From DASUFH01 sp036274645 (GTDB lineage Bacteria > Acidobacteriota > Terriglobia > 20CM-2-55-15), in the NCBI GenBank assembly GCA_036274645.1, contig DASUFH010000175.1, positions 1 to 11,450 on the forward strand: DNA of 11,450 bases. Direction: 5' to 3'. Shown piece by piece: positions 1-8,042 of the stretch. A program made the translations under genes and the position numbers. The notes under the pieces were generated by a model. That model ran no database searches. It had not been told where the DNA came from and saw only the letters and a program-made list of their open reading frames with translations. The first letter of the stretch is position 1, and each line of letters starts with the position of its first letter.

Positions 1-36
1 TTACAAACGCTTTGCGCAACGGAAACATTTTGCTTG

Positions 37-133
37 CCGCCTGCTTGTCGGAGCGGTCTATGACCGCCCGACGTTCACAAGAATTCACCCCGAAACGCTG
101 GGTGGTCATAGACCGCCCCTACATGCAGGCGGG
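37..133. repeat. REPIN-like inverted pair of REP palindromes (copy A)
   Basis: Two arms (about 37-73 and 96-133) are imperfect reverse complements of each other. Each contains its own small palindrome, GCGGTC-TAT-GACCGC on the left and GGTGGTC-ATA-GACCGCC on the right. Read on the minus strand, the right arm starts with GTAG (122-119) directly before the GGGCGGTC stem, the layout of REP sequences recognised by RAYT transposases. The left arm has the degenerate GTCG at 47-50. The spacer resembles that of copy D (CGTTTCGG followed by GTG and AAT), so the pair seems to have spread as one unit. It lies 45 nt beyond the sulfatase stop, where the hairpin could also protect the mRNA 3' end. No gene is visible in 1-177 apart from the sulfatase end. 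Confidence 0.75.
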
Positions 134-177
134 GGCCTCACAACGATCTCGTGCGCGAAGCCGGGGACACAGCAATC

Positions 178-1875
178 CTAACGTGTATACCAGCTGGGGT
201 CTTCCCATCCGATAGGCGTCTGCGCGCCGACCCAGGGCTTCACGCCCACACGGCGCGCCCACTCCTCGTAAAGCGCGGCCAGGGCCGAGACTTTCTCGGG
301 CATCTGACCGGCCAGATCATGCGCTTCCAGACGGTCGTGTTTCATGTCGTACAGTTCCCAGCCCTGGGGAAAGCGGCTGACGAGTTTCCAGTCACCGTCG
401 CGAATGGCCCGGTTTCCTTCGTGTTCCCAGCCATAAACAACGGAAGGACGGGTTCCGCCCCGCAGCGCCGGGATCAAACTGCGTCCCTCCACCGGATGGA
501 TCGCGCGGCCTTTGTATTCGGTCGGGTATGGCGCGCCGGCAAACTCCAGAAGCGTGGGCATCAGGTCGATCACATGTCCGACCTCACGGGTCAGCCGCGG
601 AGCGATCCGCGCCGGCCAGGACACAAACAACGGAGTAGAAATGCCGCCCTCATGGACGAAGCTCTTGTAGCGTCTGAACGGTGTGTTGGAAAGCCCGGCC
701 CACTCCAGTCCATAGGACGCATAAGTGTCTTCCGGACCGGGATTGATCTTCGGATCGTTGCCCAGACGAACCACCTGACCGCTGCGGGTTCGCCGGGGGA
801 AATCGCCCGCGGTTCCTCCTCTGGAGTCGATTTCCTCGGCGCACCCCCCGTTATCCGACAGAAACACGATCAGCGTATTGTCGAGGTCGCCACGCGCCTT
901 GACCGACTCGATGATGGCGCCCACGCCTCGATCCATCTGTTCGATCATGGCCGCGTACACCGCCATGCGTTCGTCAAACCAGTCCCGGTAGGCCGGATTG
1001 ATTTCGTCCCATGGCAATTCCTGCGGGTCCCGTTGCGGCAAAGGCCAGGCCGGATCGATCAGATCCAGCGCGACCATGCGCTGATAACGCTCCTTCTTGA
1101 GAACGTCCCATCCCGCCTTGAAGTGACCGCGGTACTTTGCAATATCGGATTCGCGCGCGTGCAGCGGAAAGTGCGGCGCCGTGTAGGCGACATAAAGGAA
1201 ATACGGCCGGCCGGCTTCCTGTTCCCGAATGTACTTCGTCGCGTGCTCGGTGACGGCGTCGGTGAAATGATAGTCGCCCTGGGTAGCCGGAAGTTCGCGG
1301 CCGTCTTCCATCAATGACGGCGGATTGTAGTAGCTGCGGATCGATTGAATGATGCCGTAGAAATGATCGAAACCCCGTCCCGTCGGTCCATTCGACACGA
1401 TGTTGGGCGCGCCGGAACGCCATGGAGTGAGATGCCACTTACCGGCCATGTAGGTCGCGTAGCCCGCGGCGCCGAGCCCTTCGGCCAGCGTGATCGCATT
1501 GCGGGAAAGGTCGCCGTTATACAGACCGTTGGCGCTTCGCCCCAGCATGTGCCCGATTCCCGCTTCATGCGAATACAGTCCCGTCAGCAGACTGGCCCGG
1601 GTGGGCACGCATCGGGAAGCGTTATAGAACTGCGTGAATCGCACACCGCCGGCCGCAAGGCGGTCCAGATTCGGGGTGTTGATCGGCGAACCAAAACTCC
1701 CGAGGTCCGCATAACCCAGATCGTCGGCCAGGATCAGGATGATATTCGGCCGGGTTCCCGCCAGATCCGGGCCGGGCGATCCAGTCTGGCTTCCTGTCAC
1801 CGTCGCGCAGCACGCCACCAGGAGCGCGAGCAAAACGCGGCGGCGAGCGGATTTCCCACCAAGATGATTACCCAT
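178..1875 (-). CDS. Exported sulfatase of the formylglycine (type I, S1) family
   Basis: Predicted to hydrolyse a sulfate ester outside the cytoplasm; the substrate cannot be read from the sequence. Numbered from the start chosen here (565 aa): an arginine-rich N-terminus (R11-R13) precedes a hydrophobic stretch ending LVAC (C22), a good lipobox, so it may be a lipoprotein; a weak Tat reading is possible. The sulfatase fold follows: metal ligands D51-D52 in ADDLGYADLG, the signature CVPTR with C89 as the residue converted to formylglycine and TG downstream, GKWHL (K146, H148), APHFP (H235), SDNGG (D341-N342), and K404 in RRYKSFVHEGG. Every catalytic element I would expect is present and the length is normal for arylsulfatases. 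The HEAGIGHM stretch resembles arylsulfatases of the Pseudomonas AtsA kind. An ATG eight codons upstream (1899) is open, but AGGGAGG lies correctly for 1875. A formylglycine-generating enzyme must be encoded elsewhere. Confidence 0.95.
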   Translation of the reverse strand: MGNHLGGKSARRRVLLALLVACCATVTGSQTGSPGPDLAGTRPNIILILADDLGYADLGSFGSPINTPNLDRLAAGGVRFTQFYNASRCVPTRASLLTGLYSHEAGIGHMLGRSANGLYNGDLSRNAITLAEGLGAAGYATYMAGKWHLTPWRSGAPNIVSNGPTGRGFDHFYGIIQSIRSYYNPPSLMEDGRELPATQGDYHFTDAVTEHATKYIREQEAGRPYFLYVAYTAPHFPLHARESDIAKYRGHFKAGWDVLKKERYQRMVALDLIDPAWPLPQRDPQELPWDEINPAYRDWFDERMAVYAAMIEQMDRGVGAIIESVKARGDLDNTLIVFLSDNGGCAEEIDSRGGTAGDFPRRTRSGQVVRLGNDPKINPGPEDTYASYGLEWAGLSNTPFRRYKSFVHEGGISTPLFVSWPARIAPRLTREVGHVIDLMPTLLEFAGAPYPTEYKGRAIHPVEGRSLIPALRGGTRPSVVYGWEHEGNRAIRDGDWKLVSRFPQGWELYDMKHDRLEAHDLAGQMPEKVSALAALYEEWARRVGVKPWVGAQTPIGWEDPSWYTR

Positions 1876-1883
1876 GAAACCAC

Positions 1884-1890
1884 CCTCCCT
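1884..1890 (-). promoter_or_regulatory. Shine-Dalgarno site fixing the sulfatase start
   Basis: AGGGAGG on the minus strand ends 8 nt before the ATG at 1875. It lies inside the codons that would follow the alternative upstream ATG at 1899, which has no comparable site. The downstream start also places the basic and hydrophobic signal peptide near the N-terminus. Confidence 0.7.
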
Positions 1891-1931
1891 GCTATTCATC
1901 GTATTTCGGGCAAACGCCGATTTTCGCGTTC

Positions 1932-1960
1932 ACTATAAGGACCGCAGGGTGGGACGTCAA
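1932..1960 (-). promoter_or_regulatory. Sigma70-type promoter of the sulfatase gene
   Basis: On the minus strand, TTGACG (1960-1955) and TATAGT (1937-1932) are separated by exactly 17 nt, near the consensus in both hexamers. Transcription would start around 1925, giving a leader of about 50 nt that includes the AGGGAGG ribosome site. This makes the sulfatase independent of the large gene ending at 2026, 151 nt upstream. No operator is obvious. Confidence 0.65.
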
Positions 1961-2025
1961 ATCGCAGATGCGTCGGTGTGAAAGGGGATAGCCCCGGAAT
2001 TCGCGTGAACGGAAACGTTATGCAA

Positions 2026-5000
2026 TCACGGCCCCGGCGACCAGCCGGTGTTGGGACCCACCAGGCCGCTGGCGCCGGCAAGATCCAATCCATTCATCAT
2101 CCAGATCCCCACGCTTCCTTCGCTGTGCTGCCAGACGATATCGCTCTTGCCGTCCCCATTGAAATCGGCGATCTGCCGGACGCTCCATCCCGTCCCCGGC
2201 CCCACGAGCCCTTTCATGCCGTTGCTTGCGGCCCCATTCATCAGCCACATCACCACGGATCCATCGGTGTGTTGCCAGAGGATGTCCGTTTTGCCGTCCC
2301 CATTGAAGTCGCCAGTGTGGGACACGCTCCAGCCCGTTCCCGAACCGATCAGCCAGCCGCTGTTCGTCTGATTGACGCCGTCCATCAACCAGATGGCAGC
2401 GCTGCCGTCGGTATGCCGCCAGAGTAGATCGCTTTTGCCATCCCCATTGAAATCGGCAACCCGCTGGACGCTCCATCCCGTACCGGGCCCCACCAGCCAG
2501 CCCACACCGGCCGGGGTCAGTCCATTCATCAGCCATATCGCGCTGCTGCCGTCGGTGTGCTCCCAGAGGATGTCGCTCTTCCCATCGCCGTTGAAGTCTC
2601 CGAGAGTTCGCGCGGTCCAACCCGTCGCGGGGCCAATCACTCCACCGGCGCCCGCGACGCCGGAGCCATTCATCAACCAGATCGCGACGCTGCCGTCGGT
2701 GTGCTGCCACAGAAGGTCGCTCATCGTGTCGCCGTCGAAGTCGGCAACGTGCCGGACGGTCCAGCCTGTGCCGGCGCCAGGCAGTCCACCGGCGCCGATC
2801 ACGCTGAGCCCGTTCATGAGCCAGATCGCGCTGGCGCCGTCGGTGTGCTGCCACAGGAGGTCCGCCTTGCCATCCCTGTTGAAATCGCCGATCTTATGGA
2901 CGCCCCAGCCGGAGCCGGCTCCGATAAGGCCACCCGCATCACTCGGGGTTTGTCCGTACATCAACCACGCCACCAGGCTGCCGTCGGTGTGCTGCCAGAG
3001 AAGGTCGGTGTGGCCGTCGCCATTAAGGTCCAGCGGAACGTCGCCGGTGGCCGCGCCCAGCCAGGAGGGCGGGATTTGCAGCGTGAACACCTCGGTCGCC
3101 GAACGAAACGCCAGGCCTCTCTTGCCCCAACGGATAAGACTGGAGATGCCCCCGGACGCGGAAGCCGAAATCGGAAACGACACGCTTCCGATTGTTGCGA
3201 GCGTGTTCAGATCGAGACAGACCAGCTTGAGCGTACTGGCGGAAGAGATCAGGACAAACGCCCGGCGCAGCGGTGAGTCCGGAACGATATCGACCAGGGT
3301 GTTGGAACTCGGAACAGGAAACGTTCCAATCACCGTCTTGCCGACAGGATCGATAACCTGCCCGATAGTGACATTTCCGCCGGAAGTGTAAATACGGCCG
3401 TTTTCGAAGGTGATGTCCGTATTGAATCCGGTGACCAGGTTGGTTTTCACGTTCGACACCGTGACTCCATTCGAATCAATGGCCATCGTCCGGAATCCGA
3501 ACTCGGTGCTCTCGTTGTTGTATCCATACAGGATGTTGTCCGACTCGGAGAACTCGATCACGTTGCTTCCCGTGTGACCGGCTGTTTCCATGGACCGTTT
3601 CACACCGTTTTCGAAAACGGCCACTCCGGCGTGTTCCGGGATACCGCTTCCAAACCTCATCGAAATCGCAACTGTTTCAGGATGGTTCGGAGAAACGGCG
3701 ATGTCCGCGGCGTACCTCGTTTTTCCAAAAACCGGGTCCGTTCCAAGGCCGAAGGGGACGCCCGCATTCATCGTGGCCGTGTCGAAAGATCGAACCTGCG
3801 CCGACCCGTCCAGCGCAACGTATATGAGTCGCGAATCTGAACTGATCGCGAGCTTTCCAGGATCGGAGCCGATCGGAATCGGGTTCCCGAGATTACCCGT
3901 CCCGGGGTCGATCACCGTTAACGAGTTGCCCCGGATCGGCGCGGATGATGGGACGGAGGCGAATATCCGATTGCCGGCGCGGTCAAAAATAAGATCCCTG
4001 GTGGACAGCGTGATAACGCGATAGACGACAAAGGACGCCGGATTGGATTGACCGCCGCCGGGAGTGGGAGTGAACACGGTCACGCGGATCGATCCCATCT
4101 CCGCCAGATCCGCCGTCGAAAGCGCGGTGGTGAGAACACTGCTGCTCTGATAGGTCGTCGGCCGATCGGCTCCGCCCCACCGGATTACCGAGCGCGTCGA
4201 AAAGCCGGCGCCGGTTACCGTGAGCGTCATACTCGAAGCGCCCGTCGCGGCATTGTCCGGGCTGATTCCGGTGATCAGCGGCGTGGGGGCCGAACTGAGA
4301 CCCGTGCCCGCCAGGCTGATCGTCCTCGGGTTGTTGGAGGCGTCGCTCGTAATGGAAACGGATCCCGTCCTGCTTCCCGCCTCCGTCGGCGAGAACGTTA
4401 CCGTGATGCTGCAAACAGCGCTCACCGCCAGGGTTGCGCCACACGTTGTCGTCCGCGCGAAATCACCGGAAACGATGATTCCGGTGAACACGATCGGCGC
4501 AGTTCCCTGATTGGAAACCGTCACGGCCCTGGGCGGGCTGGTTGTTCCGACAACATCCGCGTCAAACGCGAGGGTGATTGCCGACAAGGACACGAGACCG
4601 GCGACTCCCCGCCCCGTTATCGCCGCGGCATGAGGACTGCCGGCGCCGTCATCGGTGACCGTAACGGCGCCCGACACCAGCCCAACACTCACCGGACTGA
4701 ACGACACCTCGACCTGGCAGTCCGCAAGGGGCTCCAGGGCATCGCCACAATGACTGACGATGGAGAACCCGGCGCTCGCCGTGATACTCGAGATGTTCAC
4801 CGGCTCCGTCCGGTTATTCTTCAATAGAGCGGTTATCGTTGACGTCGTTCCAGTGTGGACATCCCCGAAGCTCACAACCGGCGGTACAAAGCTGAGGTCC
4901 ACAGCGATCCCGGTTCCGGAAAGTGGCGCCACGTACGGGCTGCCAAAGGCGGATCCCGTGATCGTCAGAGCGCCGGACCGTTCGCCGGGAGCGGTCGGGG

Positions 5001-7350
5001 TGAACGTCACGGAAATGTTGCAGAATCCATTCACCCCGATCAGGCCGCACGAACCGGACTTTGAAAAATCGCCGGTCGTCTCAATGCTGGTAATGGTCAT
5101 CGCGACGTTTCCGGTATTCCGTATCGTAATGGTCTTGGCTGTGCCTGGAACCCCGACTGGTTGGCTGCTGAACACAAGGCTGGTGGGTGTTGTCGATAGA
5201 AGGGCGCCGCTTCCGAAGCCATTCAAAGCGACCTTGTGCGGGGTACCGACGGCGTTATCCGTAATCGTGATCTCACCGTTTCTCGTACTGACCGCCAGCG
5301 GGCTGAAAAGGACATTGAACGCGCAGCTCTCGCCTGCGGCGAGGACACTGCCGCAATCATGGGTTTCACTGAAGTCACCGGTGATCGCAATGTTATTGAT
5401 CGTCAAGGGCGCGTCGCCGGAATTAGTCAGCGTCACCGTCTGGCCGGCGCTTGTACTCCCGAGAGTGACTGTTCCGAATTGCAGCGACGTCGGCGAAAGC
5501 GTCACGAGCGAGGTGACCCCGCGTCCGGAAAGACGGACGAGTTCGTGGACGCCATCGACGTTCAAAACGATTACGCCGTACAGGAACGCCTGTGAAACGG
5601 GAGCAAAACGGACACTGATCGTGCAGGCGCCGCCCGGGGCGAGGGGAGAAACACAGTCGTTGGCGCCCGTGAAATCTCCGAAGGTCGAGATCGACGTGAG
5701 GTTGATCGGGCTGCCGCCGCCGTTGGTCACGTTTAGCGCAGTGATCGCGCTGATCGTGCCGATCCCCTGGTCAGCAAACGTTATGGAGTCGAGGGACAGC
5801 GTCAATGAGCCTGTTCCGACACCGGACAAATCGACGGTGTTTGCGCTCACAGAATTGCTGGCTATCGTCAACTGACCAGCGTGAGGCCCGCCGGCGGAAG
5901 GAGAAAACCGCACACTGACAACGCAACTCGCCCCCGGGAGAACACCGCCTGCCACCTGGCACGTATTCGTTTGCAGGAACTCTCCCACAATGGCAATGCC
6001 TGTCACATACAGTGGGTCAGTTCCGTTGTTCGTGATGGTCAGATCGTCTGGAGCGCTGGCCGAACCGGCCGGCTGACTTCCAAAAGTGATTTCCGTCGCC
6101 GACAGGAGGGTTGTGGTCTGGGCCGCAAGTTCGTAAGCGCCCATGTCCACATTTCCGCCGGACGGGAGTACGCGCGGGAATCCGTCCAGATCCAGGTTCG
6201 GGAGGGTCGGCAAGGTCTTGTCTCCAGCGTCGATCCCGGGCGATCCGAACGCCAGCCTGTAGTTGCCCGCTGTTTCGTCGATAAAGACCGGCGCCAGCGA
6301 AATGTTTCCGTTAACGCCGGTGACGTCCGCGCAGATTCCTCCGTAGCTCGAGGCGCCGGACGAGAAGATGTTGTTGAATGCGAGAATCGGCGGGTTTGAA
6401 TCATTGAAGCTATCGCAATAGAACGCTGTCTGGCCCGTCTTGCCGATGACGAGATTGTTCTTTACCTGCATGGCGCCATCGGCGCCATCCGCAAGAATCG
6501 CCGAACCCACCTGGGTAACGCTGTTGTCCACGATGGTGTTGTTCGTTACGGAGGCCTGCCCGCCGGTAAACACCCGCCAATAAATTCCACCACCACGAGA
6601 ACCGGAATTCCCCGCAATGACGTTCTGGGTAATTGCGCCGTCCAGGGCTTCGAAGTTGATGCCGCCGCCGTTGATACCGCTATTGCCGATAATGACATTT
6701 CCGCGAATCAGGGGCGCGCCGGAATTGACCGAGATTCCACCGCCAGGGGCCGAGGCGCTCTTGACGGAGTTCTTGGAGATCACATTGTCGAGAATTTCGC
6801 TCGATCCCAGATACTTGATCAGGATTCCACCGCCACCGAATCCGCCGCTGCAAAACTGGGAGGAGGCGTTCTCCGTGATGATATTCCCCTGAATCAGCGG
6901 AGAGTTGCCCACGATCCCGATGCCGGCGCCGCCGGAACAGGCCGCATTCTTCGTGATTCGGTTATTCCGAATCGTCGGAGATGAGACGGCAATGCGAATT
7001 CCGCCGCCCTCCTCAGAAGTCAATGCCTTTCCGTTACGGATCGTGAAGCCGTCCAGAACGGAGCTTCGACCCTCTCCGGTCACGAACCGCACTACCGGGC
7101 CGTTTGCCGCCCCGTCGATGATCGTCAGATCCCGGCCGCCTTCGCTCACGACCGTGATCGCCTTGCCGAGAAAATTGATGTTCTCGATGTAAGTCCCGGG
7201 AGAAACCAGAACCGTGTCGCCCGCCTGCGCGGCGTTTATTCCCGCCTGAATGGTGGCAAAGTCATCGGGAACGCGGCGAATCGTCTGCGCAAAACCGGCG
7301 TCCGAAAGGAGAATGACGACGAGAACGGCCCCAAAACATCTGTACTTCAT
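2026..7350 (-). CDS. Giant secreted mosaic protein: beta-helix, six ASH-like repeats, IPT/TIG, propeller, seven FG-GAP repeats
   Basis: 1774 residues, exported (signal peptide about 1-22, ending GFAQ). Domains in order: right-handed parallel beta-helix about 23-408, with a typical opening (TIQAGINAAQAGDTVLVSPGTY) and GGGI-type coils, closing with GIDAGD and VDMGAYE; six choice-of-anchor-D/ASH-like Ig domains of about 100 residues (413-512, 513-612, 613-713, 714-815, 816-917, 918-1018), each with one pair of cysteines 9-12 apart; an IPT/TIG domain about 1023-1110; a lactonase/YVTN-like beta-propeller about 1111-1435; and seven FG-GAP/VCBS repeats from 1441 with calcium-loop motifs such as DFNGDGKSD. 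No catalytic motif is recognisable. By analogy, such proteins are surface or secreted proteins for adhesion, glycan binding or scaffolding; that role is inference. The ATG at 7350 has no clear Shine-Dalgarno site but is placed by the signal peptide. The gene is monocistronic, with its own promoter at 7456-7484. Confidence 0.9.
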   Translation of the reverse strand: MKYRCFGAVLVVILLSDAGFAQTIRRVPDDFATIQAGINAAQAGDTVLVSPGTYIENINFLGKAITVVSEGGRDLTIIDGAANGPVVRFVTGEGRSSVLDGFTIRNGKALTSEEGGGIRIAVSSPTIRNNRITKNAACSGGAGIGIVGNSPLIQGNIITENASSQFCSGGFGGGGILIKYLGSSEILDNVISKNSVKSASAPGGGISVNSGAPLIRGNVIIGNSGINGGGINFEALDGAITQNVIAGNSGSRGGGIYWRVFTGGQASVTNNTIVDNSVTQVGSAILADGADGAMQVKNNLVIGKTGQTAFYCDSFNDSNPPILAFNNIFSSGASSYGGICADVTGVNGNISLAPVFIDETAGNYRLAFGSPGIDAGDKTLPTLPNLDLDGFPRVLPSGGNVDMGAYELAAQTTTLLSATEITFGSQPAGSASAPDDLTITNNGTDPLYVTGIAIVGEFLQTNTCQVAGGVLPGASCVVSVRFSPSAGGPHAGQLTIASNSVSANTVDLSGVGTGSLTLSLDSITFADQGIGTISAITALNVTNGGGSPINLTSISTFGDFTGANDCVSPLAPGGACTISVRFAPVSQAFLYGVIVLNVDGVHELVRLSGRGVTSLVTLSPTSLQFGTVTLGSTSAGQTVTLTNSGDAPLTINNIAITGDFSETHDCGSVLAAGESCAFNVLFSPLAVSTRNGEITITDNAVGTPHKVALNGFGSGALLSTTPTSLVFSSQPVGVPGTAKTITIRNTGNVAMTITSIETTGDFSKSGSCGLIGVNGFCNISVTFTPTAPGERSGALTITGSAFGSPYVAPLSGTGIAVDLSFVPPVVSFGDVHTGTTSTITALLKNNRTEPVNISSITASAGFSIVSHCGDALEPLADCQVEVSFSPVSVGLVSGAVTVTDDGAGSPHAAAITGRGVAGLVSLSAITLAFDADVVGTTSPPRAVTVSNQGTAPIVFTGIIVSGDFARTTTCGATLAVSAVCSITVTFSPTEAGSRTGSVSITSDASNNPRTISLAGTGLSSAPTPLITGISPDNAATGASSMTLTVTGAGFSTRSVIRWGGADRPTTYQSSSVLTTALSTADLAEMGSIRVTVFTPTPGGGQSNPASFVVYRVITLSTRDLIFDRAGNRIFASVPSSAPIRGNSLTVIDPGTGNLGNPIPIGSDPGKLAISSDSRLIYVALDGSAQVRSFDTATMNAGVPFGLGTDPVFGKTRYAADIAVSPNHPETVAISMRFGSGIPEHAGVAVFENGVKRSMETAGHTGSNVIEFSESDNILYGYNNESTEFGFRTMAIDSNGVTVSNVKTNLVTGFNTDITFENGRIYTSGGNVTIGQVIDPVGKTVIGTFPVPSSNTLVDIVPDSPLRRAFVLISSASTLKLVCLDLNTLATIGSVSFPISASASGGISSLIRWGKRGLAFRSATEVFTLQIPPSWLGAATGDVPLDLNGDGHTDLLWQHTDGSLVAWLMYGQTPSDAGGLIGAGSGWGVHKIGDFNRDGKADLLWQHTDGASAIWLMNGLSVIGAGGLPGAGTGWTVRHVADFDGDTMSDLLWQHTDGSVAIWLMNGSGVAGAGGVIGPATGWTARTLGDFNGDGKSDILWEHTDGSSAIWLMNGLTPAGVGWLVGPGTGWSVQRVADFNGDGKSDLLWRHTDGSAAIWLMDGVNQTNSGWLIGSGTGWSVSHTGDFNGDGKTDILWQHTDGSVVMWLMNGAASNGMKGLVGPGTGWSVRQIADFNGDGKSDIVWQHSEGSVGIWMMNGLDLAGASGLVGPNTGWSPGP
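2029..3030 (-). repeat. Seven tandem 144-bp units encoding 48-residue FG-GAP repeats
   Basis: Acidic calcium-loop motifs start at residues 1441, 1489, 1537, 1585, 1633, 1681 and 1729 of the large protein, a spacing of exactly 48 each time. Every unit also carries a version of LLWQHTDGS, IWLMNG and GTGWSV. The units have diverged: the third loop is DFDGDTMSD, and the first has WLMYG instead of WLMNG. Codon use differs between units, so this is an old array rather than a recent expansion. The reading frame ends at residue 1774, three residues before an eighth loop would begin. Confidence 0.9.
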
Positions 7351-7455
7351 AGTTCGTTATCGCTGTGAACGTGTGCATGGTTCGAATCCGCATGAGCAAC
7401 GAGCGCGAGAAGGCGACTTTTTCCCAATCGCGGGGGAATGATCGGGCCAGTGAGG

Positions 7456-7484
7456 TTTTTAGCGGAAACCGAGCCATGTGTCAA
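7456..7484 (-). promoter_or_regulatory. Sigma70-type promoter of the giant secreted protein gene
   Basis: On the minus strand, a perfect -35 TTGACA (7484-7479) and TAAAAA (7461-7456, 4 of 6 consensus positions) are separated by 17 nt. A start near 7449 would give a leader of about 100 nt before the ATG at 7350, long for a simple gene. I see no riboswitch fold or clear ribosome site in that leader. Confidence 0.6.
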
Positions 7485-7560
7485 CAATCGATGGCGCCGA
7501 GAAGGTCCTGCCGCTTCGGCTCAGCGGACTGACTGCGCCGCAGAGACATTTGAGTCCCCG

Positions 7561-7668
7561 CCTCCTTGTAGGGGCGGTCTATGACCGCCCGACGTTTCGG
7601 GAAGGAAACCTCTGATTCAACAGGACGTCCCTCTGAAACCCTGGGCGGTCGTAGACCGCCCCTGGAGT
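7561..7668. repeat. REPIN-like inverted pair of REP palindromes (copy B)
   Basis: The left member is the best-preserved REP in the window: GTAG at 7568-7571, then GGGCGGTC (7572-7579), loop TAT, and GACCGCCC (7583-7590), followed by GACGTTTCGG. The right member (7643-7661) is the inverted copy with loop GTA in plus orientation; its minus-strand head is CCAG rather than GTAG. The spacer is longer than in copies A and D. It lies upstream of the large gene's promoter. Confidence 0.75.
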
Positions 7669-7700
7669 TTGGACATTTGGAAGGCTCTAGACGCTGGCGT

Positions 7701-7923
7701 ATTCCCCGCCTTGGATGAAGGCGGGGTGGCCGCGCCATGAAAAAATTGGTCCCGTTCCTTAATGGGCGCGGACGGGGCGGTTCGATAAACATCCGAATGA
7801 GACTTCCGCAAATACGACAGAATCTATAAGGTAGTTCCACGAACCGCCCCGTCTGCGGCCGTTATGGAGGCGGGCATTTTCTTTATGGCCGCAGCCTTCC
7901 CCGCCTTTACCAAGGCGGGGAAT
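7701..7923. mobile_element. 223-bp palindromic MITE-like element
   Basis: The arms 7701-7784 and 7840-7923 are imperfect inverted repeats around a 55-nt centre. The outermost 14 bp (ATTCCCCGCCTTGG against CCAAGGCGGGGAAT) and the innermost 14 bp (GACGGGGCGGTTCG against CGAACCGCCCCGTC) are perfect; the middle is diverged. Each arm folds further on its own: CCCCGCCTT/AAGGCGGGG with a loop of 5 nt (left, 7704-7726) or 4 nt (right, 7899-7920), then a second hairpin, which in the right arm is CTGCGGCC/GGCCGCAG (7853-7860, 7887-7894). It encodes no transposase and I find no target-site duplication. It therefore looks like a non-autonomous element moved by an enzyme encoded elsewhere, possibly of the hairpin-recognising Y1/IS200 type; a structured RNA is the alternative. 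Confidence 0.6.
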
Positions 7924-8042
7924 CCGCGCTTCAATAACGTTACTCACACTTCGTGTACGTCAATCCACTGAGACGAAGCGGCAGATTCGAGACGTAAACC
8001 TGAATTTCATTGGCCCAAGCTGTCGGCAAAAGCCCAAACTCC

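Larger units (their letters stand above)
7508..7984. repeat. Outer 26-nt imperfect inverted repeat
   Basis: The plus-strand segment 7508-7533 and the minus-strand segment 7984-7959 match at 23 of 26 positions (CTGCCGCTTCG, CTCAG, GGA and TGAC shared). They enclose the REP pair and the 223-bp palindromic element. Read in one frame, both copies encode LPLRLSGLT, and all three differences are synonymous. They may be ends of a composite mobile element or two remnants of one gene; I cannot tell which. Confidence 0.5.

Noticed and set aside
151..1317. Long plus-strand open frame (388 codons) opposite the sulfatase
   Set aside because: It lies antisense to a gene with a complete set of sulfatase motifs, has no ribosome site, and its composition (rich in Arg, His and Pro) is what GC-rich antisense frames give. 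The same applies to the frames at 2372-3391 and 4760-5875 opposite the large secreted protein gene.
1984..1995. GGGG-CTAT-CCCC followed by TTT after the large gene's stop (minus strand)
   Set aside because: Only four base pairs and three T; too weak to call a terminator.
7370..7400. GGTTCGAATCC on the plus strand, resembling a tRNA T-loop
   Set aside because: The flanking bases do not form a 5-bp T-stem, and no acceptor, D or anticodon arm can be placed around it. It falls in the leader of the large gene.
7737..7832. Short plus-strand frame starting ATG AAA AAA TTG in the 223-bp element
   Set aside because: It runs through the inverted arm and the central loop, has no ribosome site before the ATG, and its sequence is explained by the palindrome.
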